Assembly (NCBI RefSeq): GCF_030817655.1
Contig: NZ_JAUSZM010000003.1
Coordinates: 682,001-746,000 of the forward strand
DNA: 64,000 nucleotides
Origin: Streptomyces sp. V4I2
GTDB taxonomy: Bacteria > Actinomycetota > Actinomycetes > Streptomycetales > Streptomycetaceae
Direction: 5' to 3'
Positions 25,433-34,828 of the stretch are shown here, piece by piece. The notes under the pieces were generated by a model. The model ran no database searches, was not told the origin of the DNA, and saw nothing but the letters and a program-made list of their open reading frames with translations. The translations under genes were made by a program, and so were the position numbers. The stretch's first letter is position 1; each line of letters opens with the position of its first letter.

Positions 25433-25894
25433 GTGATCAAACGCCATCCCGGAATCGTGGATGTCAGCGAGGTCGAGCCCAACACTCGGCGCGGTGGCGA
25501 TCTGCGCGCCATGCTCACCCCCACCACAGTGGGCTCCACCAGCGGTTTCATGGGCGTGGCCATCGTGCAGCCCGGCGACCGCATCGCTGAGCACTACCAC
25601 CCGTACTCCGAGGAGTTCATCTACGTCGTCTGCGGGCAGCTCGAGGTGGACCTGGACGGCGAGCCCCACCCGCTGCAGCCCGAGCAGGGTCTCATGATCC
25701 CCGCCCACATGCGGCACCGCTTCCGCAACGTCGGCAATGTGGAGGCCCGCATGGTCTTCCACCTCGGCCCGCTGGCTCCCAGCCCGCCGCTCGGCCACGT
25801 CGACACGGAGGACGCCGACGGCGTACCGATCGCGGTGGAGGCGGCCCACGCCGGCGGGGGCGGAACGGCCGAGCGACGTCAGGTGCATTCATGA
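25433..25894 (+). CDS. Cupin-domain polyketide cyclase-like protein (whiE ORFII type)
   Basis: 153 residues with one cupin barrel. Motif 1 is [20 protein letters not shown] and motif 2 [20 protein letters not shown], giving the usual His/Glu metal ligands. Such cupins sit between the SchA/CurD and ketosynthase genes in spore-pigment loci and are thought to assist cyclisation or oxidation of the poly-beta-ketone. GTG 25433 has GGAGGAA seven to eight bases upstream. Its stop overlaps the ketosynthase start (ATGA, 25891-25894), showing translational coupling. Confidence 0.88.
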   Translation: MIKRHPGIVDVSEVEPNTRRGGDLRAMLTPTTVGSTSGFMGVAIVQPGDRIAEHYHPYSEEFIYVVCGQLEVDLDGEPHPLQPEQGLMIPAHMRHRFRNVGNVEARMVFHLGPLAPSPPLGHVDTEDADGVPIAVEAAHAGGGGTAERRQVHS

Positions 25895-27159
25895 CGAGGC
25901 GCGTGGCGGTCACCGGCATAGGCATCGTCGCCCCGGGCGGTATCGGAGCACCGGCGTTCTGGGATCTCCTGGCCAACGGTCGCACGGCGACGCGGGGCAT
26001 CACGTTCTTCGACCCGACCGGACTGCGGTCGCGGATCGCCGCCGAGTGCGACTTCGACGCGGCGGCCCACGGGCTGGACGCGGAGCAGGTCGCACGGTGC
26101 GACCGGTACATCCAGTTCGCCCTGGTCGCCGGGGAGGAGGCGATACGGGACTCCGGTCTCGACCTCGCCGTGGAGAACCCCTGGCGGGTCGGGGTCTCCC
26201 TGGGCACCGCGGTCGGTGGCACCACCCGGCTGGAGCACGACTACGTCCTGGTCAGCGATCGTGGGCAGCGCTGGGACGTGGACCATCGCGAGGCCGGCCC
26301 GCACCTGCAGCGCGCGTTCTCCCCCAGCACCCTCGCCTCGACGGTGGCGGAGCGGTTCGAGGCGCGCGGGCCGGTGCAGACCGTCTCAACCGGCTGCACC
26401 TCGGGGCTCGACGCGGTCGGGTACGCCTTCCACACGATCGAGGAGGGCAGGGCCGACGTCTGCATAGCCGGCGCCTCGGACTCGCCGATCTCACCGATCA
26501 CCATGGCCTGCTTCGACGCGATCAAGGCCACGTCGCCGAGCAACGACGACCCCGCCCACGCATCCCGCCCCTTCGACGCCGACCGCAACGGCTTCGTCAT
26601 GGGTGAGGGCGGTGCGGTACTCGTCCTGGAGGAGCTGGAACACGCCCTGGCCCGCGGCGCGCACGTGTACTGCGAGATCAGCGGCTATGCCACCTTCGGC
26701 AACGCCTACCACATGACCGGTCTGACCAGCGAGGGCCTGGAGATGGCCCGGGCCATCGAGGACGTCCTCGACCAGTCCCGGCTCGACCCCACAGCGATCG
26801 ACTACGTCAACGCTCACGGGTCGGGCACCCAGCAGAACGACCGGCACGAGACGGCCGCGGTCAAGCGAGTCCTGGGCGCGCACGCCTACGACACGCCCAT
26901 GAGCTCCATCAAATCCATGGTGGGCCACTCCCTCGGCGCGATCGGGGCGATCGAACTCGTCGCCTGTGCCCTGGCCCTGACTCACCAGGTCGTCCCGCCC
27001 ACCGCGAACTACGAGACCCCGGACCCCGAGTGCGACCTGGACTACGTTCCGCGCGTCGCTCGCGAGCGAAGACTGAACAGCGTGCTCTCCGTGGGCAGCG
27101 GGTTCGGCGGCTTCCAGTCCACGGTGATCCTGACTCTGCCGAGGGAGAAGACACGATGA
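25891..27159 (+). CDS. Type II PKS ketosynthase alpha (KS-alpha)
   Basis: 422 residues, condensing enzyme of the minimal PKS. The active-site Cys169 is in [18 protein letters not shown]; the two catalytic histidines are His309 ([12 protein letters not shown]) and His346 ([12 protein letters not shown]). With the CLF it forms the heterodimer that builds the poly-beta-ketone chain on the ACP. It overlaps the genes on both sides by ATGA. High similarity to spore-pigment (WhiE ORFIII) rather than antibiotic KSs is inferred from gene order. Confidence 0.95.
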   Translation: MTRRVAVTGIGIVAPGGIGAPAFWDLLANGRTATRGITFFDPTGLRSRIAAECDFDAAAHGLDAEQVARCDRYIQFALVAGEEAIRDSGLDLAVENPWRVGVSLGTAVGGTTRLEHDYVLVSDRGQRWDVDHREAGPHLQRAFSPSTLASTVAERFEARGPVQTVSTGCTSGLDAVGYAFHTIEEGRADVCIAGASDSPISPITMACFDAIKATSPSNDDPAHASRPFDADRNGFVMGEGGAVLVLEELEHALARGAHVYCEISGYATFGNAYHMTGLTSEGLEMARAIEDVLDQSRLDPTAIDYVNAHGSGTQQNDRHETAAVKRVLGAHAYDTPMSSIKSMVGHSLGAIGAIELVACALALTHQVVPPTANYETPDPECDLDYVPRVARERRLNSVLSVGSGFGGFQSTVILTLPREKTR

Positions 27160-28406
27160 GCGAACCGCATCCTCGGCGCGCGGCCGTCACCGGAATCGGC
27201 GTGGTCGCGCCCAACGGAACCAGCACCGAGACCTTCTGGAAGTCCACCCGGGAGGGCATCAGCGTCCTGGACCGGATCACCCGGGAAGGGTGCGAGCACC
27301 TGCCGCTGCGGGTGGCCGGCGAGATCCGGGGCTTCGACCCGCCGTCGGCGATCGAGGAACGCTTCCTCGTCCAGACCGACCGGTTCACGCACTTCGCGAT
27401 GGCCGCGGCCGACCTGGCACTCGACGACGCCCGGCTCCCCCGCTCCGACACCGACGCCTCGCCGTTCTCCGTGGGCGTGGTCACCGCGGCCGGTTCCGGC
27501 GGCGGCGAGTTCGGGCAGCGGGAGCTGCAGCAGCTGTGGGACAAGGGCAGTCGCTTCGTCGGGCCGTACCAGTCCATCGCCTGGTTCTACGCCGCGAGCA
27601 CCGGGCAGATCTCCATCCGCCGCGGCTTCAAGGGCCCCTGCGGGGTGGTCGCCTCCGACGAGGCCGGCGGTCTGGACGCCCTGGCGCATGCGGCGCGGGC
27701 CGTGCGGCGCGGCACCGATGTGATGGTGGCCGGCGCGACCGAGGCGCCGCTGGCCCCCTACTCGGTGGTCTGCCAGCTCGGCTACGAGGAGCTGAGCACC
27801 GTCGAGGACCCGGATCGCGCCTATCGCCCGTTCACCGCCGCGGCCTGCGGATTCGTGCCCGCCGAAGGCGGCGCCATGCTCGTCGTGGAAGCCGAGACCT
27901 CGGCCCGGGAACGGGGAGCGCCCGTGCGGGCCACCCTCGCGGGACACACGGCCACGTTCACCGGTGCCTCCCGCTGGAAGCAGTCCCGGGAGGGACTGGC
28001 CGAGGCCATCCGGGGCGCCCTGCGCGAGGCCGACTGCGCCCCCGAGGAGATCGACGTGGTCTTCGCCGACGCGCTCGGCGTACCGGAGGCGGACCGTGCC
28101 GAAGCGCTGGCGATCGCGGACGCCCTGGGCCCGCACGGCACCCGCGTCCCCGTCACCGCGCCGAAGACCGCCATCGGCCGGGGCTACGGCGCGGCGCCCG
28201 TGCTGGACGTCGCCGCGGCGGTGCTCGCGATGGAGCACGGCGTGATCCCACCCACCCCCAACGTCTTCGACGTCTGCCACGACCTCGACCTCGTCACCGC
28301 CCGCGCCCGTGCCGCCGAGCTGCACACGGCGCTGGTCCTCAGCCGAGGACTCATGGGGTCGAACTCAGCGCTGGTGCTACGGCGCGGCGCCACCGACGCC
28401 CCGTAG
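27156..28406 (+). CDS. Type II PKS chain-length factor (KS-beta)
   Basis: 416 residues, ketosynthase-like but without the nucleophile: position 169, aligned with the KS-alpha cysteine, is Glu in [20 protein letters not shown]. Most chain-length factors have Gln here. The partner sets chain length (about 24 carbons in spore pigments) and may help generate the starter by malonyl decarboxylation. Starts in an ATGA overlap with KS-alpha (27156-27159). Confidence 0.95.
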   Translation: MSEPHPRRAAVTGIGVVAPNGTSTETFWKSTREGISVLDRITREGCEHLPLRVAGEIRGFDPPSAIEERFLVQTDRFTHFAMAAADLALDDARLPRSDTDASPFSVGVVTAAGSGGGEFGQRELQQLWDKGSRFVGPYQSIAWFYAASTGQISIRRGFKGPCGVVASDEAGGLDALAHAARAVRRGTDVMVAGATEAPLAPYSVVCQLGYEELSTVEDPDRAYRPFTAAACGFVPAEGGAMLVVEAETSARERGAPVRATLAGHTATFTGASRWKQSREGLAEAIRGALREADCAPEEIDVVFADALGVPEADRAEALAIADALGPHGTRVPVTAPKTAIGRGYGAAPVLDVAAAVLAMEHGVIPPTPNVFDVCHDLDLVTARARAAELHTALVLSRGLMGSNSALVLRRGATDAP

Positions 28407-28448
28407 CGAGGCATCCCCAGCACCCATCACGAAGCAAGGAGAAACCAC

Positions 28449-29187
<739 letters not shown>

Positions 29188-29206
29188 GCCGGACGGAGAA
29201 CAGACG

Positions 29207-29539
29207 ATGCACCAAACCCTGATCGTCGCCCGTATGGCTCCGGGGTCGGCCCTGGACATCGCCAAGGTGTTCGAGGAGTCGGACCGGGGAGAACTGCCGC
29301 ACCTGGTGGGAGTCGCCCGGCGCAGCCTCTTCCAGTTCGACGACGTGTACCTGCACCTCATCGAGTCCGAGCGGGACCCCGGACCCGCCATCGCGAAGGC
29401 GGCCGGGCACCCCGAGTTCCGGGAGGTCAGTGAGCGGCTGTCGGCGTACGTCACCGCGTACGACCCGGCGACCTGGCGTTCGCCGAAGGACGCGATGGCG
29501 CACTGCTTCTACCGCTGGGAGCGGGACGCCACCTCCTGA
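29207..29539 (+). CDS. TcmI-family polyketide cyclase (whiE ORFVII type)
   Basis: 110 residues, a ferredoxin-like dimeric fold. TLIVARMAPGSALDIAKVFE, then LPHLVGVARRSLFQFDDVYL and HPEFREVSERLSAYV, match TcmI-type cyclases that close later rings. GGACGGAGAA precedes ATG 29207. Last gene of the operon; a 21-bp-stem terminator follows. Confidence 0.92.
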   Translation: MHQTLIVARMAPGSALDIAKVFEESDRGELPHLVGVARRSLFQFDDVYLHLIESERDPGPAIAKAAGHPEFREVSERLSAYVTAYDPATWRSPKDAMAHCFYRWERDATS

Positions 29540-29553
29540 ACCACCCATGGGAA

Positions 29554-29598
29554 CGCCGGTCGCCGGGCACACGAGGATCGTGTGCCCGGCGACCGGCG
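29554..29598. terminator. Very strong bidirectional terminator
   Basis: A perfect inverted repeat with 21-bp arms and a three-base loop (GGA, 29575-29577) sits between the convergent cyclase gene (stop 29539) and the methyltransferase gene (stop 29627). It is the longest hairpin in the window. Confidence 0.95.
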
Positions 29599-29626
29599 GT
29601 CTACGGGATCTTTCCGGGGGACGTGG

Positions 29627-30682
29627 TCACCCGGGGACGGTGCAGTCGAACGCGTGCAGGTAGGGGTTGACCGGGCGAACGTCGTCGATGACCAGGCCCG
29701 CGTCCGTCAGCCTGCCGACCATGCTCTCGGTAGTGTGCTTGGCCCCTCCGACATTGAGGAGCAGCAGCAGGTCCATGGCGGTGCTGAACCGCATCGAAGG
29801 CGTGTCGTCGACGAGGTTCTCGATGACCACCACCCGTGCTCCGGGACCACCCGCCTCGATGACGTTGCGCAAGGTGCGGGTGGTGCTGTCGTCGTCCCAT
29901 TCCAGGATGTTCTTGATGATGTACACATCAGCCTGGACCGGGATGGCCGCGCGGCAGTCACCGGGCACGATGCGCATCCGGTCCGCGAGCGCGCCTCCCG
30001 CGCGCAGCCGTGGGTCGGCCTTGTCCACCACGCGCGGCAGGTCGAGCAGGGTGCCGTGGAGCGACGGGTACTTCTCCAACAGGCTCGCCACCACATGCCC
30101 CTGACCGCCCCCGATGTCCGCGACGGACTTGCTCCCCGACAGATCGAGGAACTGTGCGACATCCCGCGCCGACTGCACGCTGGACGTCGTCATAGCGCGG
30201 TTGAAGACGTCGGCCGATTCCGGGGCGTCCTCGTTGAGGTACTGGAAGAACTCCTTGCCGTACAGGTTCTCCACGACGTTGCGGCCGGTGCGCACCGCCT
30301 CGTCCAGCATTGGCCACGCGTCCCAGGTCCACGGCTCGGTGCACCACAGTGTGATGTCGCGCAGGCTGTTCGGGTCGTCCTCGCGCAGCAGGCGGGACAT
30401 ATCGGTGTGCGTGAACGTCCCGTCCTGCTGCTCGGCGAAGATGCCGTAGCAGGACAGGGCTCGCAACAGCCGTCGCAGCGGCTTCGGTTCGGTCTTCACC
30501 GCCGCCGCGAGGTCCTCCGCGGACAGCGGGCTGTCGCCGAGGGCATCGGCGACCCCCAGCCGGGCGGCCGCGCGAAGGGCGGCGGCACATGCCGCCCCGA
30601 ACACGAGCTCCCTGAGCCGCATGGACGGCGGTGGGGCGGCCTGCGCGGCCTGCGTGACCTGTGTGGTCTGTGCGGTCGTCAT
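29627..30682 (-). CDS. SAM-dependent O-methyltransferase (class of aromatic polyketide methyltransferases)
   Basis: 351 residues. N-terminal helical dimerisation domain (RLRELVFGAACAAALRAAAR) followed by the methyltransferase fold: SVADIGGGQGHVVASLLEKY is the SAM-binding glycine loop and VYIIKNILEWDDDSTTRTLR contains the usual late motif. Family members O-methylate hydroxylated aromatic polyketides, so this enzyme may tailor the spore pigment. ATG 30682 has AAGGAAGG upstream. It is convergent with the PKS operon, hence separately controlled. Confidence 0.85.
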   Translation of the reverse strand: MTTAQTTQVTQAAQAAPPPSMRLRELVFGAACAAALRAAARLGVADALGDSPLSAEDLAAAVKTEPKPLRRLLRALSCYGIFAEQQDGTFTHTDMSRLLREDDPNSLRDITLWCTEPWTWDAWPMLDEAVRTGRNVVENLYGKEFFQYLNEDAPESADVFNRAMTTSSVQSARDVAQFLDLSGSKSVADIGGGQGHVVASLLEKYPSLHGTLLDLPRVVDKADPRLRAGGALADRMRIVPGDCRAAIPVQADVYIIKNILEWDDDSTTRTLRNVIEAGGPGARVVVIENLVDDTPSMRFSTAMDLLLLLNVGGAKHTTESMVGRLTDAGLVIDDVRPVNPYLHAFDCTVPG

Positions 30683-30724
30683 GTGCCGCCTTCCTTCTTC
30701 GAGTTCATGGGCGACCACGGCCGG

Positions 30725-31795
30725 TCAGCACAGTCCGGCGGGCTTGGACGCCCCGCAGGAGTTGCCTTCGAAGGTGTTGCTCTTGCCGGTGTCCGCGTTG
30801 ACGAGGTCCGCCGGGGCGTTGCCGCTCAGCTGGTTGCCGGTGATCCGGTTCCGCTCGCCGGGGGTCCCCACGAAGCTCTTGACCAGGACGATGCCGCCCG
30901 ACATCGAGGATTTACCGGCGTTGTCCGTGACCCGGTTCCCCGTCACCAGGGTGTCCTCGGTGCCGGTCAGGACGATGCCGGAGCCCTGCAGGGCGTCCAG
31001 CCGTTCGGTCTTCGGGCAGGACTTGTTGTTCCGCTCGACGAGGTTGTCGCGCACGGTCAGGGCGCCGGCCCTCGGCTTGTTCTCGTCACCCACGACGAAG
31101 ACGCCCGCGCAGTTTCCGGTCATGAGGTTGTCCGCGACGGTGAGGTTCCGCAGGCGCCGGACGGTGATGCCGATCCGGTTGCCCTCCAGGCGGTTGCGTG
31201 CGACCACCGTTCCTTCGGTGTCCGCGGCGCCTTCCTCGGCCTTGATGGCGTTGGCGAGGAACAGGCCGGCGTCGCCGTTGTCCCGGGCGATGTTCTTCCG
31301 GAACACACCGCGGACCGAACGCTCTTGGGCGATGCCCCACACGCCGTTCTTCACTGCGGTCACGTTCCGCACGGTCAGCCCGTCGGTCGCCAGAGCGAAC
31401 ACTCCGCTCTTGGCAAAGCCGGTCACGGTCAGGGAAGCGACGGTGACGCCCTCGACGTTGCGGTCCTTCGTCCCGACCACGCAGATGCCGTTGCCGTCCT
31501 CGGCACAGGGGTTGGCGGTCTTCTTCGTGCCCGGTGCGATGACAGTGTTGCGGCCCATGCCGCGCAGGGTGAGCCCGGACGTACTCACCCGGACGCTCTC
31601 GCGGTACGTGCCGGGGGTCAGGAGAACGGTGTCTCCCGATTCGGCGGCGTCCACCACTTTCTGGATCGACTCCCCCGGAAAGACCACGTGGGTCCTGTGG
31701 GCGGCAACGACCGGCGGGGCGGCCCCAAGCCCCGTCCCGATCAGCGCTGCGGTACACGCCAGGAAGGCGATATGGCATTTCGTCATATTCCGCAC
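30725..31795 (-). CDS. Secreted right-handed parallel beta-helix protein (NosD/PbH1 type)
   Basis: About 356 residues. A signal peptide (IAFLACTAALIGTGLGAAPP) precedes HVVFPGESIQKVVDAAESGD and then about ten beta-helix rungs with Asn ladders (GNRVTDNAGKSSMSGGIVLV, RNRITGNQLSGNAPADLVNA). Several loops carry Cys pairs. Such proteins bind or cleave polysaccharides, but catalytic residues cannot be assigned. GTG 31795 is the longest start; ATG 31786 is an alternative. Transcribed toward the methyltransferase gene, 42 bp away. Confidence 0.78.
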   Translation of the reverse strand: MRNMTKCHIAFLACTAALIGTGLGAAPPVVAAHRTHVVFPGESIQKVVDAAESGDTVLLTPGTYRESVRVSTSGLTLRGMGRNTVIAPGTKKTANPCAEDGNGICVVGTKDRNVEGVTVASLTVTGFAKSGVFALATDGLTVRNVTAVKNGVWGIAQERSVRGVFRKNIARDNGDAGLFLANAIKAEEGAADTEGTVVARNRLEGNRIGITVRRLRNLTVADNLMTGNCAGVFVVGDENKPRAGALTVRDNLVERNNKSCPKTERLDALQGSGIVLTGTEDTLVTGNRVTDNAGKSSMSGGIVLVKSFVGTPGERNRITGNQLSGNAPADLVNADTGKSNTFEGNSCGASKPAGLC

Positions 31796-31838
31796 GGTAT
31801 GACCTGAAGGTCCTTAAACAGGTCGGATAGTCCATCCG

Positions 31839-32273
31839 GTGGCGTGTCATGCGCGTGACGTCGACGCAGGCAGCGTGATCCGCTACGACCACCGCGGCAC
31901 CGGCCGCTCCACCTGGGCGTACGACCGGCGGCCGCAACTCCTCATCGCCGACCATCCCGACGGGTTGCTCAGCGGGACCCTGATCGGCACCAGCGCACTC
32001 AGCACCGTCCCGTACATCCAGCCGGGCGGAAGCCGGACCGCCCGAGGAACTCCCGGCGATCAGCTTCCTTTCGACGCCGAGTGTGCCCGCGCGCTGGAGC
32101 GGAAGGTCATCGCGCACACCGGGCACCACACCGCCGGCACCGCGCATACCTGCGCCGACGCCTCCTACAGGGACCGCACCGAGCAGCTCGCCCCAGCGAT
32201 CCACGGCGCACACATTGTCGACATCCCCGGCATGGGGCACGCGCTCCCCCTGAGGCACCCTCTTGGACCGTGA
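31839..32273 (+). pseudogene. Alpha/beta hydrolase with several in-frame internal deletions
   Basis: The single open frame strings together conserved blocks of one hydrolase family: VIRYDHRGTGRSTWAYDRRP, then ADHPDGLLSGTLIGTSALST, then LPFDAECARALERKVIAHTG, then IVDIPGMGHALP with the catalytic histidine. The family normally has about 40 residues with the GMSMGG nucleophile between the first two blocks, and further residues in two other gaps, all missing here. The frame survives, but the nucleophile does not. It has no good ribosome binding site. Confidence 0.7.
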
Positions 32274-32364
32274 AGCGCCGCTCAGGTGACCGTCGAAGCC
32301 GGGCAACTGCGCGGCCGGCCCGACCCCGCGTGCAGGGCAGGCCGGCCGGCTCAACGGGGCAGCT

Positions 32365-32487
32365 TCAGCCCTGGCGGGCCTTGAAGCGCGGGTCCTTCTT
32401 GTTGATGACGAAGACCACGCCCCGGCGGCGGACCACCTGGGCCCCCGGTCTGGACTTCAGTGAGCGCAGGGACTTGCGCACCTTCAT
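32365..32487 (-). CDS. rpmJ: 50S ribosomal protein L36, cysteine-free paralogue
   Basis: 40 residues: [20 protein letters not shown] then [20 protein letters not shown]. It matches L36 but lacks the C-C-C-H zinc ligands of the housekeeping form. GGAGAG lies upstream of ATG 32487. It is the last gene of a three-gene minus-strand set with L31B and L33. In Streptomyces such zinc-independent copies replace the zinc-containing ones under zinc limitation. Confidence 0.92.
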   Translation of the reverse strand: MKVRKSLRSLKSRPGAQVVRRRGVVFVINKKDPRFKARQG

Positions 32488-32524
32488 GGGTCTGCTCTCC
32501 TCTTACTCTCGCGACAGCCCGCGG

Positions 32525-32785
32525 TCAGTGCTGGGCCGCGGCCGGGCGGCCGTAGCGGCGCTCGAAGCGCTCCACCCGGCCGGCGGTGTCCACGACCCGC
32601 GAGGTCCCGGTGTAGAACGGATGGCTCGCCGAAGAGATCTCGACGTCGATGAGCGGGTAGTTGTTGCCGTCCTCCCACTCGATCGTCCGAGCCGAGCTCG
32701 CCGTGGAGCGGGTCAGGAATGTGGCGTCCGCGGCGCGGTCGCGAAAGACGACCGGCCGGGAGTCGGGATGGATGCCAGACCTCAT
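32525..32785 (-). CDS. rpmE2: 50S ribosomal protein L31 type B (zinc-independent)
   Basis: 86 residues. [20 protein letters not shown] is the L31 start, and [20 protein letters not shown], then ERFERRYG, is the conserved L31 body. The CxxC zinc ligands of type A L31 are absent, which defines type B. Located between the L33 and L36 paralogues. Confidence 0.95.
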   Translation of the reverse strand: MRSGIHPDSRPVVFRDRAADATFLTRSTASSARTIEWEDGNNYPLIDVEISSASHPFYTGTSRVVDTAGRVERFERRYGRPAAAQH

Positions 32786-32827
32786 GGTGTTTCCTTCCTT
32801 GTGGTCACCTGATGGCAGAGGTGTGGT

Positions 32828-32992
32828 TCAGCGTTGCTCCCGGAAGGGGACGTGCTGCCCGGCCACCGGGTTGTACTTCCGCAAAACAAGCCGGTCGGGG
32901 TCGTTGCCGCGGTTCTTGCGCGTCACGTAGGTGACGCCGGTCCCGGCCGTCGACCTCAGCGTGACGACGGGACGCGCGGTGTTGCGTGCCAT
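32828..32992 (-). CDS. rpmG: 50S ribosomal protein L33, cysteine-free paralogue
   Basis: 54 residues: [54 protein letters not shown]. The two CxxC pairs of zinc-binding L33 are absent. GGAGGA precedes ATG 32992. First gene of the set; its upstream region holds the palindrome at 33015-33032. Confidence 0.93.
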   Translation of the reverse strand: MARNTARPVVTLRSTAGTGVTYVTRKNRGNDPDRLVLRKYNPVAGQHVPFREQR

Positions 32993-33014
32993 GAGGTCCT
33001 CCTTTCGCCCACAT

Positions 33015-33032
33015 CACCGATATTGATCGGTG
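33015..33032 (-). promoter_or_regulatory. Palindrome upstream of the L33-L31B-L36 set, possible operator
   Basis: CACCGAT and ATCGGTG flank ATTG as a perfect 7-4-7 inverted repeat, 23 bp upstream of the L33 start. Zinc-independent ribosomal protein sets are normally repressed by Zur, but this palindrome does not match the TGAAAATGATTTTCA-type Zur box I know, so the regulator is uncertain. Confidence 0.5.
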
Positions 33033-33277
33033 CATGTCAGCTTCGAGTCATGTAACAACGACTCCCGCCGCCTCATTCCCGACCCGGCCAAGCGCCCCCT
33101 GCCGCACGGCGTCTCCCGCGTGTGGTGCACGAGGTCGCCGACGATGCACCCCTTCTCCGCTAGGTGATCGACGGCGCGGATCCCTTGGAGCCAGGGGGAG
33201 TTGGCGCGCCGTATGCTCCGTCTCGGGTCGTTGTTCGCCGCCAGTCACCGCGTACGAGCAGACGGAGGACGTCGCCG

Positions 33278-33523
33278 ATGAACCTGGGCAGTCACCTCAT
33301 CCAGCGCCTGCTGAGCCTTCCTCCGCCGCTCACCAGGGGATCCTGCCGGTCCGACCGCCCATCGATTGGGCCCCCTCACTTCACCGACTTCATGCGGAAA
33401 GCAGGCCCGGCGACGCGCTCGACGGCCTTCAAGGGTGCCTACGGCGCCTTCCTGGTCACCAACTTCTGGGCGCACGCCTCGGCGGCCAAGGAGACGGAGG
33501 AGATCAACGTCCTCGTGCGGTAG
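33278..33523 (+). pseudogene. Chimeric remnant: hydrolase N-terminus fused to an NmrA-like fragment
   Basis: GGAGGA precedes ATG 33278. The first about 20 residues (MNLGSHLIQRLLSLPPPLTR) look like the start of a CocE/NonD-type hydrolase, and the last about 30 (AFKGAYGAFLVTNFWAHASA, then AKETEEI) match an internal NmrA-type block. The middle is unrelated. An 81-residue frame survives, but it is a fusion of two gene pieces and unlikely to be functional. Confidence 0.55.
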
Positions 33524-33574
33524 TGGAGTTCGCCCGACAGGGCTGATGACCTGACCTCTGGGCATTTCGGTCGG

Positions 33575-34126
33575 ATGTCAGTGGTGTCTGGGACCGTGTG
33601 CGTCGTGGATGAACTCGTGGAACGTGTCGATGCTCAGGACCGAGTGCTGGGAGTGGTCAGCCGGAGGGGGGCCGTCCGGGAGGGCTGGCTGCACCGGGTT
33701 GGCGTGGTGGTGTGCCGCGACAGGCAAGGTCGCTTTCTCGTCCATCGGCGTGCCGAGCAGCTGTCCCGTTTCCCAGGGCACTACGAACTCGGTGTCGGGG
33801 GCGCCGCGGGAGTCGGCGAGTCCTATGAGCAGGCGGCTGCCCGCGAGCTCAGTGAGGAGCTGGGGGCGCGGGCGACAGTGTGCCTTCGGTTCAAGTTCCT
33901 CAACCGGGGTGGGCTCAGCCCTCACTGGCTTGGGGTGTGCGATGCCGTGCTTCCGGAGATCGGCGCCGCCGACCCGGAAGAAGTGGCCTGGCACGGGTGG
34001 CTGACCGAGTCCGAGCTGCGGCGGACTCTGCAGCAGTGGACCTTCACTCCTGACAGTCAGGAGATTTTCGGTCGGTATCTTGCATGTCGCGCTGACCCGG
34101 CGTCTTCGCGGAGAGGGTGTTCGTGA
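33575..34126 (+). CDS. Nudix hydrolase
   Basis: 183 codons. The Nudix box, GGAAGVGESYEQAAARELSE then ELGA, is complete (Gx5Ex7REUxEExGU) and is preceded by HRVGVVVCRDRQGRFLVHRR, a layout like isopentenyl-diphosphate-isomerase-type or YfcD-type Nudix enzymes that hydrolyse nucleoside-diphosphate derivatives. ATG 33575 lacks a good ribosome binding site; GTG 33605 is an alternative. The family match ends near residue 165; the last about 20 codons overlap the convergent integrase remnant. Confidence 0.8.
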   Translation: MSVVSGTVCVVDELVERVDAQDRVLGVVSRRGAVREGWLHRVGVVVCRDRQGRFLVHRRAEQLSRFPGHYELGVGGAAGVGESYEQAAARELSEELGARATVCLRFKFLNRGGLSPHWLGVCDAVLPEIGAADPEEVAWHGWLTESELRRTLQQWTFTPDSQEIFGRYLACRADPASSRRGCS

Positions 34127-34672
34127 GCTGGGTCAAAGAAATGAAGCCGCTGGTCGTACCGAGCTCTCTGGGGGTTGGGCCGGCGGGTGTGGGGGTGTCG
34201 GCGAGGCGTTCGGCAAGGGCGGTGACCGCTTCGCGGTCGCCTTCGCGAGCATCGCGTTCGTCGTCGGTGAGATCGAGCTGTTCGAGCATCTGGTCGATGC
34301 CGTCCTTCACGGCCAGAAGCTGGCCGCGGGCGGACTGTTTGGGGACGTAGAACGGGCAGCGTGCGCAGGCCGGCCGGTGGGGGCACTTGGCGAGAAGTCG
34401 TAGCTGCAGTAGCCCTCGCCCAGGCTGGATGGTGCGGACGTTGCGGGCGAAGTAGTCGGCCTTCTTGTAGGCGGCGGTGAGGGTGCGCCGCAGGATCTCG
34501 GCGTAGTACCGGGTGCTGGCGGGATGCTTGTGCCCGAGCCATTGCTGCAGGCCGTTGACGGTCAACGGCTCGCGGGCGTTGAGGAGTTGGGTGGCGATGG
34601 TGGCGCGGGCGCGATGGCTGGTCAGCGCGCCGTGGGAGTCGGCGACCAGCAATTCACCGGCGCCCGCGATCT
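34044..34672 (-). pseudogene. C-terminal half of a tyrosine recombinase/integrase
   Basis: SHRARATIATQLLNAREPLT, then VNGLQQWLGHKHPASTRYYA, contains the HxxR, the LGH histidine and the catalytic tyrosine of tyrosine recombinases. A long C-terminal tail with CPHRPACARCPFYVPKQSA (Cys-rich) is typical of transposon-borne integrases of actinobacteria. The N-terminal half including the first catalytic arginine is missing; upstream sequence is unrelated. A 17-bp palindrome (34047-34063) covers its stop codon. Confidence 0.8.
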
Positions 34673-34828
34673 GGACAAGGTGCGCGAACTCAACCCGGCA
34701 CTCAAGAACTTCGACCACTGGCCGGCCGAGAACGCCTCCAAGTTCCACATGAGCTGAGCGGGTCTCGAAGGCGCTCTCTCGCCACCGGGCTTGCGGGTCA
34801 GACCCGCACAGAGATGCGGCGGCCGGGT

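Noticed and set aside
29582..31807. 741-codon open frame on the plus strand
   Set aside because: Antisense to the O-methyltransferase and the beta-helix protein, both with motifs and signal sequences; the translation has no recognisable domain.
33046..33066. GAGTC ... GACTC repeat near the L33 leader as a Zur box
   Set aside because: Only five-base arms with a ten-base spacer and no match to the known Zur box.
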